Positions 21,773-32,536 of a DNA stretch of 61,376 nt are shown one piece after another (position 1 is the first letter of the stretch; each line of letters opens with the position of its first letter). Below the pieces are notes generated by a model. It had not been told where the DNA came from, did no database searches, and saw only the letters and a list, made by a program, of their open reading frames with translations. Made by a program: the position numbers and the translations under genes. Source of the DNA: Hymenopellis radicata (taxonomy: Eukaryota; Basidiomycota; Agaricomycetes; Agaricales; Physalacriaceae); NCBI GenBank assembly GCA_015501595.1, contig JADNRX010000324.1:1-61376 (forward strand), given 5' to 3'.

Positions 21773-22390
21773 TCATGAACGCACCTTGTTGGCCACATCA
21801 AGAGCATCATGATCAGCTGTCAACCGCACATATGCCTTCTTCTTGCCGTCGGGTCTGAGAATCCGGAATTAGTTCGCTGCAACCTGTTCCACCATTATTG
21901 AACATACCGAATAAGAGTGTTGACCTTGGCCGCCTCCACATCGTACAGCTTCTTCACCGCGTCCTTGATTTGGCGCTTGTTCGACTTGATGTCTACAATG
22001 AACACGAGCGTGTTGTGCTCCTCAATCTTCTTCATCGCAGATTCCGTGTTCAGTGGTCTGTCACCGGTTAGCTCTCAAATAAACTCCCAGTACACCACTC
22101 ACGAGACAATCGTCCTGAACTGGTCCATCCGAGGTGCATGGGGTACCGAATTCCGCGGGTATTTAGGCTCGCGGGGCAGGCGGAGAGTCTTGGGGCGGTG
22201 GAAGGACACCGACGTCCGCGTCTTGCGTGCAGCGTGTGAGTGCCCTCCCTGGAGCGCGGCTTTTTTCGCGGCCTTGGCCTTGGAGTCCTTGGGCGACGGC
22301 TTGGCTGCAAAACAATTTCAGAAAATGTCTCCGGCATCGCGAATACAACACACCAGCAGCCTTGCCCTTTGATGCTTTTGTTGCGGCCAT
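21773..22390 (-). CDS. RPL25: 60S ribosomal protein uL23 (L25/L23a)
   Basis: Large-subunit ribosomal protein uL23, which binds 25S rRNA near the exit tunnel and contacts SRP and nascent-chain factors. Exons 22390-22354, 22304-22103, 22057-21908 and 21854-21773 give 156 aa, the usual fungal length. The basic N-terminal extension ([20 protein letters not shown]) acts as the eukaryotic nuclear-import and assembly tail. Core motifs are [39 protein letters not shown] and [17 protein letters not shown], ending [12 protein letters not shown] further intron in the 5' leader (22399-22576, CAAG|GTGAGC to TTCGCAG) is likely, placing the start codon 8 nt after the acceptor. Regulation would be that of ribosomal protein genes, but I see no specific element. 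Confidence 0.95.
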
Positions 22391-22398
22391 TTGAGAGT

Positions 22399-22576
22399 CT
22401 GCGAATGAAAATGGTCAGCACGCTGCGCTGGGGTTGCCGATTTCGTCCCGCCAAAATTTCTCCATCAAAGTCATCCTCGACGCATCCAGCTCTTCCACTC
22501 GGTATTCCACCACAAATTTGACTCCATATTGGACAAGACGTTATACCGGCGTAGATTCGACGTGAATTGCGCTCAC
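22399..22576 (-). other. Probable 5' UTR intron of uL23 gene
   Basis: 178-nt stretch bounded by GTGAGC and TTCGCAG just upstream of the start codon, about three times longer than the gene's coding introns. Leader introns are common in ribosomal protein genes. A weak C/D snoRNA-like pair (AGGATGA then CTGA) is present, but there is no terminal stem, so no RNA gene is called. Confidence 0.55.
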
Positions 22577-22849
22577 CTTGAGGGTGCCGACGGTGGTGAG
22601 GACGATGAGGACGAGATTGCGTCTGTCCGTGTAGTTGCCGAAAGCGGCAGATGGCCAAATTTCCCACGGTCCGTCATCCGAATTGATAACTCGTTAGGAA
22701 CCTTTCACCGGCACCATACAGAATCAACGTCTTGGATACGTCCACGCGTACAACAACCGCGCGGGGGCCCATCGCTTGTAAACCGTTGGAACCGAGAAGC
22801 AAAGGTGAGGGTTTTCAAATTCCATGTTGTATTATTTTATCTCCCTACC

Positions 22850-24130
22850 ACATGAAGCTGGGAATGCAGAAAGCTTTGACGCGTGTCAACCGAACGAAAG
22901 ATATCCAAGGCGTCCTCAGAACAGCATTTGAAGAGTGGGTACCATGGGTTATTGTCATGCTTACATTATAGTCTAGTTGTCGAATCCCATCTGGATGAAA
23001 ACAAATCCGCGGAAACCCGAGCTCGTCATAGCGGTACGCCCTGTTCCCTCAGGTCAGGCTTCTTAGCACTGCGTTCTCAGCTCAGCAAGTGCTCGACATT
23101 ATGCGCGACAAGATCCAAAACATGGGATCTCAACTCATCGAATCGAAGCGAAGGGGGGCTCCGCCAATTGGAGGATGCAGCTCTGCACCATGGAAAACAA
23201 GGTCGGAGGATTTGCCGAGAAACTTGTCAAACGAGAGAGACGGAAAGTTTTGACATCCTATTGGAAACCGCCAATCTGTCAAGATGCGTCGAGAAGTGAG
23301 TCCTTGGATATAGCACGAAAATTAACTTCTAACCGTTAGTAGGCTGAACAATCTGCAAACCGCCCAGAAACGTACCCTAACAATCCTCCAGAAAAGGTAT
23401 TGGTTGGGTCTTGTTCCTCAAATCGAGCACTTCTAAAGCTGTCTTCGGGAGGTCAAAGAGGCGGAGGACAAGCTCCGCGAGTGCGTGTTGACCTTGCTCG
23501 CCGATTCACATTTCCTAAGCAGGTAGTGACAGAGTCTCGTCGAAGCCGAGAATAAAGCACACAGACAAGACTCTGAGATTGCGTCTTTGCACGAAAGACT
23601 TCAACGGAAACGTGAGACTTTGCCACACGATGTACTGATTCGTATTGCTTACCAGGACAGAACAGTCTCGCACAGAACAATCTCAAAGTTGGGCCTAGAA
23701 GTGCAAGAAGCGAAGCTGGCTTGAAACGACTAAGCGGAATCAGGCTTAGGACAAGCTCGTCGCGGAAAATGTCAAGGTGAAGAAAGAACTATTGGGTAGC
23801 CACGACCAGTGCGCGAAGTCCGTCATTTCTTTCTGATGGTATGTCAGGTTGAGAGATGAAAATGCGCGATACAATAATGTGAGTTAGCTTTACTTTCGCA
23901 TGCGACGGGGCGTCCATCTACAACATTATTAGATCTCACAGGAACGGTTCAACTCGCAGACCATGACTCTCAAGTTAGCCAAGGAACGGAGCGGAAATCG
24001 TCAAGTAAAGTTCTACTTTTGTTCGTTTTCTTTGATTGCTGCAACGCCTTGCAGAAGCGCGTCTGAAGAAGCAAGTCGCTGATTCGGGACAAACTGAAGT
24101 CCATGGTCGATCTGAATTTGTGGATGTCAA
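22850..24130 (+). pseudogene. Coiled-coil protein relic
   Basis: Scattered plus-strand segments in changing frames, interrupted by stops, read like a heptad-rich coiled coil: QVLDIMRDKIQNMGSQLIES (23090s), RLNNLQTAQKRTLTILQK (23340s), EVKEAEDKLRECVLTLLADS (23450s), VEAENKAHRQDSEIASLHER (23535s), DKLVAENVKVKKELLGSHDQ (23753s) and TMTLKLAKERSGNRQ (23960s). Some segments are bounded by good splice sites (e.g. AAC|GTGAGA...TTACCAG near 23610-23655), so a true but frame-broken gene is likely. No single model stays open. Family unknown. Confidence 0.4.
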
Positions 24131-24721
24131 GCCCGTTTACTCATAGTGACGTGTGTCGTTCTACACTTCTGTTCGTCACATATACAGTTCAAATCAACTT
24201 TGGTCAGGTCCAAGCGCGTCAAGATTTCCTGTCATTCAAACTGCTACGACCCCAGGCAAGCGCGACCGTTCTGAACCGCCCGACCTGCTCGGCGGACGGT
24301 ACTAAGCATTCTCTATCATGCGGCGAACGTGGTTATTCATATCAAACATACCCTAGAAAGCGACCCTCAACAAGACCGTGTCCCTCCTGGAGAGAAAGGT
24401 TCGTCGTCGCATACGGCTCACGCAGTAGAGACCAATACTCAATGTCCATCCCTAGCCTGATACCTGTAATGGTACCTTTCAAATGCAGCATTTTTGCAAC
24501 GCGCACGGCTTCCAACAACGAGCATTTGGTTGATTGGGTACTATGTAATACAACGAGCCAAGAACGGGCGCTGTGGACCAAGCTTGGACCATCACCGACT
24601 GTGGATGTGGAGGAAGAGCCTGTTTACTGCTTTTAGACAGTGTGGCCTATTGTTCTCTCGGGTGGCAGGATTTTCGATAGTCCACAACAGACAATGGGGC
24701 GTGGAACACTTCTGGAGAATA

Positions 24722-24729
24722 TATATAAA
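24722..24729 (+). promoter_or_regulatory. TATA box of the F-box gene
   Basis: TATATAAA about 200 bp upstream of the start codon at 24926, with the 5' leader intron between. Good spacing for a TATA element of that gene. Confidence 0.6.
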
Positions 24730-24863
24730 GGACACATTCTAGCTTCCTTCAATACTGCATCTTCCCAACTTTCAACGCTCAAAGTTCGTCCCGGTGACAA
24801 CTTCTGAATCTCGTCGAATCTTCCAATCCTTCACCACCTCTTAATTTCTATTCTTGAAAAAAG

Positions 24864-24918
24864 GTTAGTCTTATGGCGTTGGCTCGGTTGATACTCGTTC
24901 TAATACGTACGTTCGCAG
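24864..24918 (+). other. 5' UTR intron of the F-box gene
   Basis: 55-nt intron (AAG|GTTAGT...TTCGCAG) ending 7 nt before the ATG at 24926. Confidence 0.6.
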
Positions 24919-24925
24919 TTAAAAC

Positions 24926-26570
24926 ATGAACTCTTCCGAGTACGTTACCCAAGCTGTGGCGGTATCTGGCGTACCCAAGCCCGCACCACCAGCCATCCTC
25001 AATGGCCTTCCGGTTGAGATCTGGCTCATCATCTTCCGCCACGTCATATCCTCCTTCCCCGCGCGCGCCCGTCTCAGTGTCCTCTTCAACATCATCAGCG
25101 TCTGTCACCACTGGACCAATATGGCTGTCAATGCCGCGTCCCTCTGGACGTCGATTGTGATCCAAGTGTCCGCCCCAGTGCCTGTTCTGGCGCTCAACCG
25201 GTCGCTTCTCGCCCTCACAAAGGGCTGCACCATCGACGTCACCATCGTTCTTCCCGACAGCGCCAGCGCTCCTTTTACCAGTGATCACCAGAACGTGCTC
25301 GTTGAGCTGCTCTCGCCCCACCTCCACCACATGCGTTCTCTCGCGCTGAGCGGTCCACATTGGCCGTTCCATGTTGCGGTGATGGACATGTTCTGCGGCG
25401 TCGTTCTGCCCATGCTGGAGTCGTTCGCGATCAACGCGCTGGGGGAGGCGACGTTTGCTGGTATTGCTTATGACTATGATGGCAGGCTCCCGATGCTCGC
25501 GTCTCCTTTTGGTGATATCACAGCAGCAAACGCTCATGCAGCTCAGGCGTGGGCTCGGCGGCAGTTCCCCAGACTCAAGTCTGTCGTCGTCAGCGGTGCG
25601 CCGTACACGTGGGCCGACTTTTCGCTGGGCGATTTGGAGTGGTTGAAGATCACTCATCAGCCCTTGCATTGCCGCCCCACGCACAGAGTTTTGCAGAGGA
25701 TTCTCGCCGCATCCAAGGACACTCTTCAGGAGTTCGAGGCCGTTGATTGTCTGGACCACCCTCTTTACGACGCAAGCGTGACCCCGGTTGTACTCTCTGC
25801 ACTGCAGATGCTCACCCTTGGATATAGCGATCCGGGAGAGGTTGAGACTTTGTTGGCGTACATCGAGGCACCTCGGCTCGAAGCGCTTACGCTCATGGAC
25901 CAGTCTTACGAACGGCGCGACTGAGCAGCATCCCCCGATAGACAATCTGTTGCGCAGGCTGATGGACCGCCTCCCCATCTCCAAACTCCGCGCACTCTCC
26001 TGCGTCAATGTCTCCTTCATCCCTGACAAACTGGACATGTTCAGCGCCGCAGACGTCGCGTGCGGTCTTGTGCCCGAGAACGAGATGACTGTGTTGCTCC
26101 AGTTCATCCGGCGCCGCGGCGGCTTTCATCCTTGGAAGACCCCAGCATCTCCAGGAGCGGGAAGGCGTTCCTCTACTACATGAACTATATGGATACGCAC
26201 TTCGCCTACCCCACGGGCGCGCAGATTATCCCGCTTGAATACGGGTGGATTCCACGGTTCAACCTCCCCAACTTGAGGAGTGTGGATATCGATCTGCAGG
26301 AGCCATGTGCTCGCGCTCATGGAGAGACGGGTCGTTCCCGGAGTTTTTGGCCATGACGGACAGTACTATGGTCCGCTCCTGTATGCGCTGGATATCACGG
26401 TGCCTGTGAGCGCTTTGTGTGTGGAAGATGTGGAGCGTGTTCAGCGTCTTTCGTGGATGTGCCCCGCGTTGAGGATTATCACCCCTCAGGACCGGTTTGT
26501 CGAGAATGCATTGTCGATGGACATTGATGCGGAGGTGGTCTCTGATGTCGAGATGATGGACTACTTCTAG
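24926..26570 (+). pseudogene. F-box protein gene with three frame breaks
   Basis: Encodes an Agaricomycete-type F-box protein, normally a substrate receptor of SCF ubiquitin ligases. The F-box is near residues 27-75 (ILNGLPVEIWLIIFRHVISS, then VCHHWTNMAVNAASLWTSIV), followed by an LRR-like region. The first frame stops at 25922 (QSYERRD), but homologous-looking sequence continues. One frame gives EQHPPIDNLLRRLMDRLPIS, another resumes about 26130 with LEDPSISRSGKAFLYYMNYM, and a third runs from about 26290 (HVLALMERRVVPGVFGHDGQ) to the end, MMDYF. No splice sites explain the changes, so at least three short indels are needed (about 25,915; 26,125; 26,295). Either a young pseudogene or assembly indels. 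Upstream TATA and leader intron are intact. If real, a truncated 332-aa protein is made. Confidence 0.72.
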
Positions 26571-27027
26571 TTCTTATTGTATCCCGGGTCGTTCTACATT
26601 TCTTCTCTATGTATCGATACTCGTATGCCCCTATGCCACACCTTTTTACCATGCTCGATTGCGTGAAATGGTTCTCTATTGCTCAAATGTGACGTATACT
26701 TGTGAACATAAAAATCAATATATTCAGAGCACGCCGCGTACTTACTACATCGTGATTCAGGACAACGCATGAGACCGATTAGGCGCATTTCGAACTCTAG
26801 AAATCATTCTCGATTCAATATTCATTGGTACAATTCCTTGTGCGTGTAGCATCAAATTAGATCTGTGGTATTCTACTTCTTGTAAAGTACTACTGCGCCA
26901 ATCTTCCAAGACCGTCAGCGCATGTTCTATAGGAATGAGGGCGGTTCGAAATGGGCGTAGAAGCAAATTCGATTCAAGATTACCATGCAGCTCCATTTAC
27001 GAGAATGGTAAGTAACCAGCTCAGGCT

Positions 27028-27799
27028 TCATGCTGGATCAGGAGCGACGAGCATAAAGTTCCCAGCAATTGGATTTCCTAGTCCAACAGCCTCACCAAAC
27101 GCAGAGATATTGAACAGTGTTATGGGCGTTGCGGTATTGACGAGCGTCTGGTCATTGAATGCATCTGGTTGGTTGAAAACCAGGAAAATGTACCTACATA
27201 CCGAAGATCATCAGATACTAATCATCCAGGAAAGGAGTAGACTTACCGGTGAGCATCCGATCCGGCTGGAGGCGTGGGCTGTTGCCACTCAGATATAGCA
27301 GGTGTCGTGTTCACAAGAAGTTCAGCTTCACAAGCGGGGGACCCGGTGATGAAGTTTCCACCGAGGAAGTGCCGAACCTGGGCAATGTTTGGGGCTTGAG
27401 GGGTCGGCGCGTCGGGGTCAACAGTTGCTACAACGAAAGGACCTGCTCCGATATTTTCCCCGATAAGCGTGAATGTAGGGGATTCGCGGTAGCTGTGACG
27501 ACTGTTGAAAGATGTCGGAGCTGTGGTAACACCCAACGAACCGTTGCGAGGAAGCTGTTCACCAACTTCTAGAGTGATGGGGTCGCCGGTTGACTGAGGA
27601 AAGAACGACTTGGAGGAGGAATGTGGGATCGAACTCCAGCGCAATGTCTGTGGGAATCTGATGAAAGGACTTGAGAGCTGAACGAAGGGAGAACAGAAGC
27701 ACCAACATTGGCATCATCGAACGCCTGCTTCACGCCTGACGGTGTGTCAAGGGTGAAGACAAGAGGTAAAAAGGTAAGGATAGAGATGAGAGTGCGCAT
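27028..27799 (-). CDS. Secreted PEBP-family protein (TFS1-like), one apparent frameshift
   Basis: Phosphatidylethanolamine-binding protein family, related to yeast carboxypeptidase Y inhibitor Tfs1; binds small anionic or lipid ligands. Exons 27799-27707, 27657-27247 and 27193-27028. The signal peptide is MRTLISILTFLPLVFT. Exon 1 ends AFDDAN and joins IPTDIALEFDPTFLLQVV. One extra nucleotide near 27600 then shifts to FPQSTGDPITLEVGEQLPRN, after which the frame holds. Family motifs are ATVDPDAPTPQAP, VRHFLGGNF and HRYIFLVFNQPDAF, ending NFMLVAPDPA. Without that base the protein would be about 222 aa, the normal length. No intron can absorb it, so the gene is either recently broken or contains an assembly error. 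Signal peptide plus PEBP domain is common in Agaricomycetes. Confidence 0.82.
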
Positions 27800-28072
27800 T
27801 TTGAGTGACGTCGAAGAAATGGAAAGGCGAGGTTCATATACGACAATCCTGTGAGAAATTTCACGCGATATTGGGGTACTCGGATACGGCGCCACGACAA
27901 CCGCATGAAGGGTGTTGAGGATAGATTTCGCATGCATGGGAGCCATACAGTAAGAGTGCCACGTCGAGAAATAAGCGCAGGATCGTGTTAATCAGAGTAC
28001 GCTACATGCAGCCAAAAGAGGCCTACGAGAAGGGTCAACGGGAATCAGGTAGTAAACGGCTCCATACCCAAA

Positions 28073-28584
28073 TTACTTTCGCCTCTTTTTGCCTTGCTTT
28101 TTTGAGGCGGTCACGGTCTCCGGGAGCCACTCGTTGACCGGTTCAGATGGCGGTGTTGGGCTTCGCTTCGTTGGTTTCGCTGGCCTGGGGGACGACGACC
28201 CAGGATTCGCCTCTTCCTGTTCGGCACGGCAATGGATGCAGCAATTTCCTCAGGCGAAACCTCCTCGCCGCGTTGTATGCGAGCTGCTATTTCTGGCGTG
28301 ACGCGTACACGTCGAACGCCCGTTTGAAACCCAGGCGCTATTCATGGTTCAGAATATTGCGCCAGTGTGAGAGCCATGACACGTACCGCCCTTGCCAATC
28401 CCATGGACACGTAGACGTCGAGCTAGATACCATTTGCGGGCAAAATATGCAGATATAAGGAGCGCTGGGGGAATGCTATCGTCTATGAGTGTTAGCACGA
28501 GCACAGATGAAAGAAATAGTAGACGCACACAATCCACCATAAAGAAGGATATTCGTCAACTGTCGCTTGCACTTTGCGCGCCAT
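28073..28584 (-). CDS. Small basic protein of unknown function
   Basis: Uncharacterised small protein. Exons 28584-28529, 28475-28387, 28337-28261 and 28216-28073 keep frame and give 121 aa. Starts MARKVQATVDEYPSLWWI and continues IPPALLISAYFARKWYLARR (a short hydrophobic then basic stretch, perhaps membrane-associated). A helical segment VTPEIAARIQRGEE follows. The tail PSEPVNEWLPETVTASKKQ with a terminal KKRRK run looks like a nuclear signal. The last intron (44 nt, donor GTTTCG) is doubtful. Without it, the reading VSPEEIAASIA looks coding, but then a one-base frame change is needed before EEANPGSSS. So either a weak intron or a frameshift. It looks conserved, but I cannot name it. Confidence 0.55.
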
Positions 28585-30210
28585 TTTTATGACAAACACC
28601 CGGATACGACGTGGAGCTTGTCAGTTCTCGTGTCGCTGGCGTTTGATTCGAATGTCGCTGGCTCGATGAGGATGGGAGAAGACAAAAAAGGACTACTGGT
28701 GTCCCAATTTGGAGCTTGATGGAGAGAGCTTAGTCTCTGATCTTAGTCCATCATGACGACAACCCCTGCCGCCATGTCCAAGCCTCTAACTGTAAATCCA
28801 TCTACGAAACCTCTGTCATGTCGGCTCCGGATGACGACTCGCAAGTCCTCATTTTTGGCGCTTATGCACACCTGTATATGTGTCTTCTTCACCCTTTAGT
28901 TATCCTCTGACAGTCCGGAAAACTACGCGTCGCGCTCCAGATGAGTTTCAAGGACCATCCTTTGTTATCAGCCAAAAGGCTCTTCTAGCTTCACCGGTCG
29001 CGGTGCCGCAGGATCTGTTCGTTTGCCGGCATAGTATAGGCTCTGGCGCGGGATGGATATCGCTGCATGATTAACCAGCACGTCGAGTTCGATGCTTGTA
29101 GCGACCAAAACTCCATGAATAGTAGGTGGGCGGGGGCTCCTCTGAGTCCGATATACGACCAACTCGCAAAAAAAAACCAGTCCCATGACTAACCCTGGAA
29201 AACGCGTCCCCGTACGTTGTCGCGTATGGGAAAGTCACGGTTCACAAGACGACGCACCCTCTACGAAGAAACTAATGCTCCTTTCGATCCTAATTTTACT
29301 AGTTTGGGACCGAGAAAGAAACTGTTAGTGAATCATCGGTATCCACGCTATAAACCGATTACAACGCGGGATAGGCACCTCCTCCCGGTCCAGCACGTTT
29401 CCTATTATCCTCGGCACGTAGCCCACCTTCTGGACATTTGTTACTTTACGAACCCGATCCACAGCGTGGTTTGGCGCTAACAGCTATCGCCGCGCACCTT
29501 TAGTCTCATGCTCGTCCCGGCTACCATCTCTCGCTTATTTTGGTCGCGTATTTCCCGACCTTCACTAGTTCGCCGAATGACAGTAATATTCAGGCGCAGG
29601 TAGTGCGCCGCGAGCTTCCCCGCACTGCGCATCCTCACGAGGCTGATCTCAAACCGCTGCTGTCTTCGGAAGTACTGGACGGCAGACTCGCGCGATATGT
29701 GTTCGTATTGATCGTTGATCAAGGCGCCCCTATGATTTTCGAATGATTTTCCTGGAGCATTGTCCGCCATCGCTCGAAGGTGAAGAGTTCATCTTGTTAT
29801 AAGGAGGAACATTCAAGCTGACTGGATACTTTAGATATTCTGACGCGCCTCGACAACGAAGACATTGTTTTACCTGTGCTTTTTGGAAACGCTGATCTTG
29901 TTGATCGGCGTAATTGCGCCACACTTCCCAAATGTCACTCACGACGCGTATTCACTTGCCAAAAACTGGAATATTTCTCGGCTACTCCTTGTAACAAACA
30001 ATAACAACGCGTTTCTGGCTGAGAAATGCCCAGAAAAGTCAGAGTTGTAGGTACCATTGTTGGTGTGTCAAAATAAACACACACAATGGCGCCTATACGG
30101 TCTGTGCTGGCCTTTGCTCGTGTCTTACCATTCAACCACACTCATCTCCATCGACATCTCTGTCCACTGTCTTCTCTTTTGTCTTTTATTCCACCTAAAC
30201 ATCCACCAAG
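28585..30210. other. Intergenic, no gene recognised
   Basis: Short frames only. The longest (29477-29770, minus, 97 codons; 29217-29480, plus, 87 codons) have no motif or splice support. The last 60 bp before 30211 is CT-rich, typical of a fungal leader. Confidence 0.5.
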
Positions 30211-31890
30211 ATGTCCTCGACGCGTTATTCATTCCCGGAGAATGAACAAGGGCTCTCGTATCCCGGGGAGCTCAGTGGCTCAGCCCACAATACCGTAGAC
30301 AATGGCGGGAGCCACAACGCCATTGACGCGTCCAGCTTCCACGCCGATGATCTCAATCCTTGGCACACATACCCTCCTAGATACCCTATCAATGCGGCAC
30401 CGTATTACCACACTCCTAATGATATTATCGACAATGGCGCGAACGCCTACACATTCAACGCCCCGAATTTCCTCAATAATTATGGATCTTTACCTTCGTA
30501 CGCTAGCCACGCTGCATCCGATCTCCACCCTCTGAACAATAACATCTACAATTCCACATACCAAGGCCTTGATGGCCTTCAGGGATATCGGGACTTTGGG
30601 TTCAGACAAAGCGCCGCAGAGCAAAGCCTGGGACGCCCTTTGATCCATCAGCCATACCTCACGAACCATTATTTCCCCGACAGCGTCAGCCTTAATTATA
30701 CACCGCAGATCCCTTACCCTGCCACATCTCCCCCCTTCTCCCAAGAGTTCTCGCCGACAGATGGACAGGCCATCTCTAACGCGTTGAACGCGACAGAAGT
30801 CAGCGTCGTGCTACCCCAGAGCGCGACAACCCACGTCTCCCTTCCCCAGTCCTCACCACAACCAACCCAATCCACAAACACTCCGGCTTCCACCGCCCCA
30901 GCAGTTCCCGCAAAACCCAAACCCAAGAAACGATACAAGCGCCCAGTCATTCTCACCCCTGCACCCCCTCCCCCGCTTCCGCAGCCAGCGTACCAGAGAG
31001 TATTCAATAGCAAGCATCCCGGCTGCATCGAGACGGCGCCAAGGGGAGGGCCGAGGAAGAAGAAGCCATCTGAGCCGTGGTCAGCACCGCCGAAGAAGCG
31101 CAAGACTGCTGGTGGAAACGCTGTAGCCTCCAGCAGCTCCAATAAGCGGAAGAGGAGCGAGCTGGATAATGAAGAGCAGCGAGTGAGGGATGTACATCGT
31201 CCGGCTCCGCCTCAACTTGAAGCGCGCACTAGTTCGTCTGATCCGAAAGGGAAAGGAAAGGCGAGAGAGGGTAAGCCATTTCGTTCTGATGTATTTCAAC
31301 GGTCTAAAGTGCATTGTCTTATAGAAACCTCTGTGTCGCCGGAGACTTCTACAGTCCCATATGTGTCGAGCCAGACGTCACACACACCTCAAGCCGTGTC
31401 CACGCCTACGACTGACGAGACTTATGGTTATCCCGGCGCTGATTCCAGTTCGTTCGTCCCATGCGCACCGCTGCTTTCTCAACAGTTGGGCCAACTTGAA
31501 GTGCAGTCTTTGTATCCGGCGCCGTTCGAGTCCTCATTTGATACGCCCGGCGCGTCGAGCAGCTCCCAATATGCTTTCGCCTTCGGCTCTAACGACGGCT
31601 TTGGGCCGTTGATGAGTTTACCAGGGGAAGTGAACTCGAACGAAGGCGTCCTCGAGTCATCGGCTGGTAATGCTCTTCATGATGACGATACTACTGCAGA
31701 GGAGTTCTGGATGCATTTAACGTCGTATAATTTTGACGGGGTGGCGGGGCCCAATGACACGGATACACCGAGCTTGGATTCAGATTCCAACTTTGCGGAG
31801 ATCGTGCCAAAGCTGTCGCTTGAGGCATCTGCCTCTCTGTCACCGAGTCGTGGTTTGGTTCGGAGGAGGTCCCTGACTGATTGCCATTGA
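30211..31890 (+). CDS. Low-complexity, probably nuclear protein of unknown function
   Basis: 541-aa hypothetical protein from exons 30211-31270 and 31325-31890. The 54-nt intron (GTAAGC...TTATAG) is open and in frame, so unspliced mRNA would add 18 residues; splicing joins KARE to ETSVSPETS. The N-terminal third is Asn/Tyr/Pro-rich (e.g. NNNIYNSTYQGLDG). The middle holds several basic nuclear-localisation-like stretches (KPKPKKRYKRP, RKKKP, PPKKRKTAGG, NKRKRSELD) around a conserved-looking VFNSKHPGCIETAPRGGPRK. The C-terminal part is acidic (HDDDTTAEEFWMHLTSYNFD), reminiscent of an activation domain. No DNA-binding fold seen; a transcription regulator is only a guess from composition. The start follows a pyrimidine-rich leader. 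Confidence 0.78.
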   Translation: MSSTRYSFPENEQGLSYPGELSGSAHNTVDNGGSHNAIDASSFHADDLNPWHTYPPRYPINAAPYYHTPNDIIDNGANAYTFNAPNFLNNYGSLPSYASHAASDLHPLNNNIYNSTYQGLDGLQGYRDFGFRQSAAEQSLGRPLIHQPYLTNHYFPDSVSLNYTPQIPYPATSPPFSQEFSPTDGQAISNALNATEVSVVLPQSATTHVSLPQSSPQPTQSTNTPASTAPAVPAKPKPKKRYKRPVILTPAPPPPLPQPAYQRVFNSKHPGCIETAPRGGPRKKKPSEPWSAPPKKRKTAGGNAVASSSSNKRKRSELDNEEQRVRDVHRPAPPQLEARTSSSDPKGKGKAREGKPFRSDVFQRSKVHCLIETSVSPETSTVPYVSSQTSHTPQAVSTPTTDETYGYPGADSSSFVPCAPLLSQQLGQLEVQSLYPAPFESSFDTPGASSSSQYAFAFGSNDGFGPLMSLPGEVNSNEGVLESSAGNALHDDDTTAEEFWMHLTSYNFDGVAGPNDTDTPSLDSDSNFAEIVPKLSLEASASLSPSRGLVRRRSLTDCH

Positions 31891-32536
31891 GCATTGCCCT
31901 CCTTCTTTATATATGCACTTCTTCCTTAGTTATACTATATGCTTACTTTCCTTGTGTGTCCCTCTATGTATTCAGTTTATTTTGTAACATGAATCTCACT
32001 TGGGATATTTACCTGAGCATCTTTGTGCGTGCTGGTCCCAGGTTGCTGAAGGCTGATGCGCTTAGAACTCTGTAGCATACAGTATTCGGTTTCCGGGGCA
32101 GTGAGAAGTATGCTCGACCTTATATATAATTCCTCTCAAGCGCGTAATAGCAATTCTTCCCTTGTCAAACGGCTCCTGACAAGTACTCTCTGCGTCAGGA
32201 TCGATACCCATTACGAACTTCACCACAGTTCCTTGGTCCGCAAATCGAGGACATACTCACAATTTCTTGCGACGGCCAAACACCATTGAGGTGCCGAAGA
32301 AGTGGTATTACTATCAGGGCGGCCCCATGAAGTAGGAACAGAATGGAATCAGAATTTCAAATTTGGCAGGTTAGCAGACGCTATCGATGTCCGTTTGATG
32401 AATCACGGTGGCCTGACGGTGGCAAGACAAACCGGACTCAACCGCGCTCACCCCAAAATAGAAACTGAAAATTGGCCTAAAGCTCGGTGCCGCAACATCT
32501 GACCAAGAAGGGGATCTCATCTTTGCTCCTGCCGTC
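31891..32536. other. Intergenic, no gene
   Basis: Contains the 3' end of the 30211 gene and the promoter region of the phosphotransferase gene. TTATATATAAT near 32119 is AT-rich and may mark a promoter or poly(A) region. No coding frame of interest. Confidence 0.45.

Noticed and set aside
22970..23000. TTGTCGAATCCC, another B-box-like string
   Set aside because: No acceptor stem or anticodon arm at the right spacing.
24848..26107. 419-codon minus-strand frame
   Set aside because: Antisense to the F-box gene, His/Arg-rich without motif; the plus strand has the F-box, TATA and leader intron.
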